A model generated the notes under the pieces. That model was not told where the DNA came from. It was given only the letters and a program-made list of their open reading frames with translations, and ran no database searches. Positions 6,010 to 9,718 of a DNA stretch of 9,718 nucleotides are shown here, piece by piece. This DNA is from Methanomicrobiales archaeon. Lineage in GTDB: Archaea > Halobacteriota > Methanomicrobia > Methanomicrobiales > JACTUA01. The stretch is taken from contig JAJRDF010000035.1 of assembly GCA_028678555.1 (NCBI GenBank), positions 1 through 9,718 on the forward strand, read 5' to 3'. Positions within the stretch are counted from its first letter, which is position 1. Each line of letters starts with the position of its first letter. Both the position numbers and the translations under genes were made by a program.

Positions 6010-6101
6010 GGATCCATGGGGTAGAGGATATCCTCTTGGGCTTCGGATTCCCGGCGGGAAGGAGAGACCCAAGGACGCGGGTTCGATTCCCGCTGGGTCC
6101 A
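6010..6101 (+). tRNA. tRNA-Arg (anticodon TCG) with a 20-nt intron
   Basis: A complete cloverleaf can be drawn. The acceptor arms GGATCCA (6010-6016) and TGGGTCC (6094-6100) pair with one G-T wobble, and A6101 is the discriminator. The D arm starts at 6019 with G18 G19 A20 at 6026-6028. The anticodon stem is TTGGG (6036-6040) with CCCAA (6068-6072). The variable region is GGAC, and the T arm is GCGGG-TTCGATT-CCCGC (6077-6093). The anticodon TCG is at 6043-6045, and the spliced loop is CTTCGGA. A20 and C35, known arginine identity bases, are both present. The mature length is 72 nt, and CCA is not encoded. The gene stands alone, divergent from the dUTPase-like gene and convergent with the vWA gene. 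It reads codon CGA and possibly other CGN codons. Confidence 0.93.
6047..6066 (+). other. Archaeal tRNA intron at position 37/38 with a canonical BHB motif
   Basis: The exon-intron fold is a textbook bulge-helix-bulge: anticodon stem, 3-nt bulge AGA (6065-6067), 4-bp central helix CTTC (6041-6044) with GGAG (6061-6064), 3-nt bulge GGA (6045-6047), then an intron hairpin TTCCC-GGC-GGGAA (6048-6060). Cutting both bulges after the second base removes 20 nt and joins G37 to A38. This is the substrate of the archaeal splicing endonuclease. Confidence 0.9.
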
Positions 6102-6121
6102 TGGACGTGGGACCGGATCGG

Positions 6122-6127
6122 AAAAAA
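6122..6127 (-). terminator. Oligo-T terminator for the vWA surface protein gene
   Basis: Six A on the plus strand give TTTTTT on the minus strand 7-12 bases past the TGA stop of the vWA gene, preceded by a C-rich run. This is a typical archaeal oligo-T terminator arrangement without an obvious stem. Confidence 0.5.
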
Positions 6128-6133
6128 GGGGGA

Positions 6134-9100
6134 TCAGTTGATCCTGATTTTCGCGGTCCTGACGAGCTCTGACACGCTGAACGTGAACTCGGCGTGGTCA
6201 TCCGGGGCATCGTCCGCGTCGGCCGTGACCCTGACCCGGTACGGGCCGGGCTCGAAGCCATGGAAGTCCAGTGTCGCGGTCTGGGTGAGGGCAGTACAGA
6301 CACCGCCGGAGCAGTCCAGGGCCGGCATATCCATCATGTGCACCCAGGTCATCCCGCCGTTGACGGACAGGTCTATCCGCTGGTGGACCTGGTGGGTACC
6401 GGAATAGGAGAGATCCCAGTCCAGCCTGGCATAGTCCATGATGGGTTCGGTGGGGCCTTCCAGGTTGGTGACATGGAGTTCCCTGCCGATGAGGGGATTC
6501 CCCTCTTCAGAGAGCACCGTCAGGTAGGTGTCCGGGATGGGGACGACCTGGCCGTTGTTGAACCGGATCTCGGACTCGGAGTCAAAGATCTTGATCTGGC
6601 CTTCCTGGAGGACCTTCACCGTGTAGTTGGCCTCCCAGACCTGGTTCAGCTGGATGGTCCCGATGCTGAAGTGGAGGGTGTGATCATCATTCCAGTCATC
6701 TGTCTGGTCAATCACGGTGTGGTTGACGACATTGGTCTCCGGCCCTATGTAGCTGTGGATCTTCGTGGATTTGAGATCATCGGGAACATACTGGAAGATT
6801 TCATCAATGGGGGGCTTCTCGGTGTTCACCTCCACGTTATTGAAGTCCAGGTCCATGCTCGTCCCCACGCCCGCCTCGTTCCTGAGTTCGCCGGCGATGG
6901 CCACGTACACGTCGTCGATGTTGCTGGCCGAGGCCTCAAAGTACTTCCCGCCGCTGGTCTCGGCCAGGAGCCTGAGGGCTTCCCTCCCGGTGGAGGTAAC
7001 CTGGGTGCCATAGGCGATGGTGTAGATCTTGATCCCGTGGGACCTGGCGTACTGGGACATGTTCTGGTTGCTGAATGGCCCGCTCCCCAGCCCGGGGAAG
7101 GGATAGTAACTGAGCTGCGGGCTGCTGTACAGGGTGGGGGTGGTCCAGCTGCCCGCACCCCGGGCCAGCGGGTCCCCATACCAGTTGTAGTCCCCGTCGG
7201 TCAGGAGGACGATGGCCTGTACGGTCTCCTGGCGGCCGTTGGCCATCAGTTCCTCGATGGCCACCTTCATGCCCCTCCGCAGGGGTGTCCCATGGTCAGG
7301 CACGATCCGCTCCAGGTCCTGTTTCACTGCGGTGAGGTCTGTACCCAGGGCACGGTCCAGGGTGGCATAATCCGAGTAGGCGGTCGGATACTGGTACAGG
7401 TTATCGATCTCAGAGGTCGAAATGCTGGAGTAATAGCCGGGCCGCGGGATATTGCCATTCCTTCCGAAGGAGACGAGGCCCACGGCGTCCTGGTTGCTCA
7501 TCTCGTCCACGAAGCCCTTCGCCGCTTCCCGGACGGAGTGCATCCGGTCCGGATCATCGTAGAGCATGGACCCGGAACGGTCTGTCACCAGGACCACGTC
7601 GATGGGATCCGGCTGGAGTGCCCATCCGTCACCCCGGACCCGCACCATGATCTCGGCATTCCCGTTCCGGAAGACCCGCTCCGGAACCGCGGTCTCCACC
7701 GAGAGGTACGGGTAGTTCTTCCAGCTCATCAGGATATGCTGGGGCACGCCGTTCCAGGTGGCCTGCACGGTGGCTGTTCCGCCTGCCGCCGATGACCAGA
7801 GGGGATTGTGACGGTCCGTGGAGAATGCGCCGGGGTGGAAGGTGACCCGGGCGACACCGTCATCCCCGGTCTGGGCCGTGATATCCACGTCCAGGTCTTC
7901 CACATACGTGGCACCGCTCTCGATGGCCGGGTCCCGGGTGACAAGGAAGCTCCCGGTATCCACCTGGGTCAGCCGGATGGTGACCGTCTGTCCCCGCACC
8001 GGGTTCCCCTTCACGTCCACCACCTTGGCCATGATCGTGGAGGTGATGGCGTCACTCCAGTCGCGGCTGGCCATGGACTGGGGATTTGCCGTGAGGAGCA
8101 TGGCCGTGGGTTCCCCGCTCACGAACTCCAGGGTCGTGGTGGAGGTGACGGCCGGGTTGTCAACGGCCACCGCGGTCACGGTGAAGACACCAACGGCCAG
8201 CTTGGGGCCGTAGTCAAACTGAACGATCCCGTCCGAGTTCGTGGTTTTCCGGGTCGTCCCCTCGCCCGGGACCGAGGTAGTGAAGTCAATCGGCCGGTTG
8301 CCGGCAGGGAATCCCAGGCGGTCATAGAGGACACAGGTCAGCAGGAACTTGCTGGTCCCGTCCGCGATTACAGAGGGATAGGGATCCCCGCCGGGCATCA
8401 CCCACTGGTGGATGTCCGTGGGGAACCCGTCGGCGATACCGGTGATGGGGATGGTCAGGGGGGAGATCGGGTCAGGCCCCTGCACGATCACGTAGTTGGC
8501 ACCGACCCGGTCCAGCCGGAAGAAAGCGGTGGCCATTCCACTCTGATTGGTCGGTACCACCACCGAGTCCACGTATGCCGAGCCGTCCCAGAAGGCAGAA
8601 TCGGGAGAGGTGCTGGAGAAGGTCAGGCTCTCCGGAAGCCTGCGATCGTCGCAGAGGTTGCCATTGACATCCTGGATGATCACCGTGACCGGGATCCGGG
8701 AGCCCACCGTCACCTCACCGCTGTACAGGGGCGTGAGGGAGAGGGGTGTCCCGTGATCGATCTTCTGGACGTAGGTGTCCTGGATCGTGTGCATCTGGCT
8801 GTCCTCGATCTTCTGGGCCGTGACCGTTACAATAGCGTTTCCGCTCTTCGTGGTCCGGTCCAGGACCGTGGTGGCCGTCCCCGGTGATCCCGTGGTTGCG
8901 GTCTGCGTGGTCAGGCTCCAGGGGGTTTCCACCTGGAAGGCCACCTGCGCTCCCGAGACCGGGTAATTATCGGCATCCAGAACCGTGACCGTGACGGGCG
9001 ATGTATCCACAGTATCGGCGATCATCCAGTCGTCGCCGCTGATGGTCATATGGTGCGGGATGGCCGCCTCCGCGGAACTCACGAGGAGGAGCATCCCGAT

Positions 9101-9148
9101 CAAGAAAATACCTGCTCCTGATACCCTCATCCTTCTCACCGTAACCAT
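6134..9148 (-). CDS. Secreted Big-1-type Ig-like repeat and von Willebrand factor A domain surface protein
   Basis: A 1004-residue exported protein. An N-terminal Sec signal (Arg5, Arg6, Arg8, then the hydrophobic core IFLIGMLLLV, cleavage near SSAEA-A at 28-29) is followed by four Ig-like Big-1/invasin-type modules (about 33-130, 135-240, 250-345, 348-480). These are recognised by recurring turn-strand signatures such as TNSDGIVQFDYGP (303-315) and TGDDGVARVTFHPG (427-440). A vWA domain (about 513-765) has a complete metal site: DRSGS at 523-527, Thr621 in HGTPLRRG, and Asp651 in LLTDGDYN. Two further beta-rich segments complete the protein (about 765-880 and 880-1004). There is no C-terminal membrane helix and no PGF-CTERM or LPXTG signal, so it may be released or held by partners. 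Sequons at N201, N696, N809 and N841 could be glycosylated. An adhesin or matrix role is inferred. The start at 9148 has AAAGG 4 nt upstream; the ATG at 9130 is an alternative that shortens the signal n-region. Confidence 0.85.
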   Translation of the reverse strand: MVTVRRMRVSGAGIFLIGMLLLVSSAEAAIPHHMTISGDDWMIADTVDTSPVTVTVLDADNYPVSGAQVAFQVETPWSLTTQTATTGSPGTATTVLDRTTKSGNAIVTVTAQKIEDSQMHTIQDTYVQKIDHGTPLSLTPLYSGEVTVGSRIPVTVIIQDVNGNLCDDRRLPESLTFSSTSPDSAFWDGSAYVDSVVVPTNQSGMATAFFRLDRVGANYVIVQGPDPISPLTIPITGIADGFPTDIHQWVMPGGDPYPSVIADGTSKFLLTCVLYDRLGFPAGNRPIDFTTSVPGEGTTRKTTNSDGIVQFDYGPKLAVGVFTVTAVAVDNPAVTSTTTLEFVSGEPTAMLLTANPQSMASRDWSDAITSTIMAKVVDVKGNPVRGQTVTIRLTQVDTGSFLVTRDPAIESGATYVEDLDVDITAQTGDDGVARVTFHPGAFSTDRHNPLWSSAAGGTATVQATWNGVPQHILMSWKNYPYLSVETAVPERVFRNGNAEIMVRVRGDGWALQPDPIDVVLVTDRSGSMLYDDPDRMHSVREAAKGFVDEMSNQDAVGLVSFGRNGNIPRPGYYSSISTSEIDNLYQYPTAYSDYATLDRALGTDLTAVKQDLERIVPDHGTPLRRGMKVAIEELMANGRQETVQAIVLLTDGDYNWYGDPLARGAGSWTTPTLYSSPQLSYYPFPGLGSGPFSNQNMSQYARSHGIKIYTIAYGTQVTSTGREALRLLAETSGGKYFEASASNIDDVYVAIAGELRNEAGVGTSMDLDFNNVEVNTEKPPIDEIFQYVPDDLKSTKIHSYIGPETNVVNHTVIDQTDDWNDDHTLHFSIGTIQLNQVWEANYTVKVLQEGQIKIFDSESEIRFNNGQVVPIPDTYLTVLSEEGNPLIGRELHVTNLEGPTEPIMDYARLDWDLSYSGTHQVHQRIDLSVNGGMTWVHMMDMPALDCSGGVCTALTQTATLDFHGFEPGPYRVRVTADADDAPDDHAEFTFSVSELVRTAKIRIN

Positions 9149-9165
9149 TACCTTTTCATTATAAC

Positions 9166-9174
9166 TATATAAAT
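9166..9174 (-). promoter_or_regulatory. TATA box of the vWA surface protein gene
   Basis: Reads ATTTATATA on the minus strand, an excellent archaeal TATA match inside an A/T-rich stretch. It is only 18-26 bases from the ATG at 9148, so transcription should begin at about 9142-9148. That implies a leaderless transcript from the first ATG, or a short leader (about 13-18 nt) if translation starts at the ATG at 9130. Confidence 0.7.
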
Positions 9175-9180
9175 ATTTTC

Positions 9181-9294
9181 TTCTTAAGAAAAGCGATTTA
9201 AATCAATATCTAATGATTCTAACGATAATAATAGCATTTACAGAGAGTCTGACAGCATAGACAAATTATAGGGATATCCATATATTTATATATG
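9181..9294. repeat. AT-rich island with clustered short palindromes
   Basis: No gene is present here. The stretch is strikingly A/T-rich against its GC-rich surroundings and contains exact palindromes TTCTTAAGAA (9181-9190) and GATTTAAATC (9195-9204), with centres 14 bp apart. Further upstream are GGATATCC (9272-9279) and the inverted repeat CATATAT-TT-ATATATG (9279-9294), which also contains a distal TATA-like sequence readable on either strand. These could be regulator sites for the vWA gene, or simply A/T-rich promoter DNA. Confidence 0.45.
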
Positions 9295-9314
9295 AAATCA
9301 TGAAGAAAGAAATC

Positions 9315-9353
9315 CTTTCCGGGACCCTGAACCGGATTCAGGGTTCCGGAAGG
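9315..9353 (-). terminator. Strong stem-loop terminator after the membrane-anchored surface gene
   Basis: A 17-bp stem with a few G-T wobbles (arms 9315-9331 and 9337-9353, loop CCGGA) lies 25-63 bases past the TAA of the partial gene. On the minus strand it is followed by the T-rich stretch GATTTCTTTCTTC. The core arms TCCGGGACCCTGAA and TTCAGGGTTCCGGA match apart from one wobble. It insulates the partial gene from the vWA promoter. Confidence 0.7.
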
Positions 9354-9377
9354 CACCCTGGGATCCGGGCGTGGGGG

Positions 9378-9718
9378 TTACCTTCTCCGGATGATCCTGC
9401 TCCGTCTCCGGTCGCGCTGCATCCTGCGGATACCGATCACAGCGAGGACCAGCACAATGGCCCCTGCGGCCAGGTAGAGGAAGGTATAATCCGGATTTTT
9501 GACGAGGGCGAACTCCACCGGGAAGGTTGCCGCACCCCGCGGAACCGCCACGTCCCGGAACTGCGGGGCGAACCCGGTCAGCGAAGCCGAGATATTATAG
9601 GTCCGGGATGTGGTCAGGCTGGTGCGGAAGGTCCCGTCCGCTCCCGTCAGCCCCGCTTCCACCCCGTTGATCCCGATGGTGGCGCCTTCCAGGGGACGTC
9701 CCTCGCCTCCCGCATCCC
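9378..9718 (-). CDS. C-terminal part of a surface protein with a carboxypeptidase-regulatory-like domain and membrane anchor (partial)
   Basis: The frame stays open through the window edge, so only the last 113 or so residues are seen and the 5' end is missing. A GTG at 9662 lies mid-domain and is not a credible start. The visible N-terminal part, GRPLEGATIGINGV followed by GLTGADGTFRTSL and YNISASLTGFAPQ, is a typical carboxypeptidase-regulatory-like (transthyretin-type) beta-sandwich repeat. Such repeats are common in archaeal surface proteins. It is followed by one transmembrane helix (FLYLAAGAIVLVLAVIGI) and a very basic tail, RRMQRDRRRSRIIRRR, expected on the cytoplasmic side. The protein is therefore anchored in the membrane with its bulk outside. 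It has the same strand as the vWA gene but is separated by 229 bp including a terminator, so it is likely a separate transcript. The full domain content and function cannot be told from this fragment. Confidence 0.75.
   Translation of the reverse strand, partial: DAGGEGRPLEGATIGINGVEAGLTGADGTFRTSLTTSRTYNISASLTGFAPQFRDVAVPRGAATFPVEFALVKNPDYTFLYLAAGAIVLVLAVIGIRRMQRDRRRSRIIRRR

Noticed and set aside
6077..6106. tRNA 3' end as an integration site for a mobile element
   Set aside because: No second copy of the tRNA 3' segment and no integrase gene is visible in the window. The GTCCATGGAC palindrome at 6097-6106 is explained by the acceptor end plus flanking bases.
6194..8887. Long plus-strand open frames (533 and 359 codons)
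   Set aside because: They are antisense to the vWA surface gene, rich in Gly, Val, His and Asp, with no motifs. They arise from strong G/C bias at codon third positions.
9302..9718. Plus-strand frame beginning MKKEIL downstream of a TATA-like element and open to the window edge
   Set aside because: It runs through the terminator hairpin and antisense to the membrane-anchored surface gene, and the encoded sequence looks like a shadow.

Overview
The window reads as chromosomal DNA of a GC-rich methanogenic archaeon, most likely of the order Methanomicrobiales. The main evidence is a complete F420-dependent methylene-tetrahydromethanopterin reductase (mer), an NrpR-type nitrogen regulator, an archaeal dUTPase of the dCTP-deaminase fold, a tRNA with an archaeal bulge-helix-bulge intron, and archaeal TATA-like boxes ahead of several genes. 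The genus is not settled by what I can see.

Layout: 1-160 holds no gene. 161-1099 (-) is a galactose-1-phosphate uridylyltransferase-like protein, downstream of mer at 1217-2206 (-, TTG start with a strong Shine-Dalgarno). A divergent intergenic region (2207-2657) carries the mer promoter on one side and, on the other, the promoter and a perfect 10-bp inverted repeat ahead of a 620-residue FtsZ/tubulin-superfamily protein (2658-4520, +) with a degenerate nucleotide-binding signature and a long disordered tail. That gene overlaps, tail to tail by 17 bp, an NrpR-like repressor (4504-5469, -), which is itself coupled by an ATGA overlap to an upstream dUTPase/dCTP-deaminase-fold gene (5466-5894, -). 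An intron-containing tRNA-Arg(TCG) lies at 6010-6101 (+). A 1004-residue secreted protein follows (6134-9148, -), with four Ig-like Big-1-type modules and a von Willebrand factor A domain with an intact metal site. An AT-rich, palindrome-rich promoter island (about 9149-9300) and a strong terminator hairpin (9315-9353) separate it from the 3' end of another surface protein (9378 to the window edge, -) that ends in a membrane anchor.

Functionally the window mixes housekeeping (methanogenesis, nucleotide hygiene, tRNA), regulation (NrpR), a non-canonical cytoskeletal GTPase candidate, and cell-surface proteins. I see no transposase, integrase, CRISPR array or phage gene. The items most worth a second look are the divergent FtsZ-like protein with its tail, the perfect BHB intron in tRNA-Arg, the Ser-for-Glu change in the dCTP-deaminase-fold enzyme, and the architecture and promoter of the vWA surface protein.
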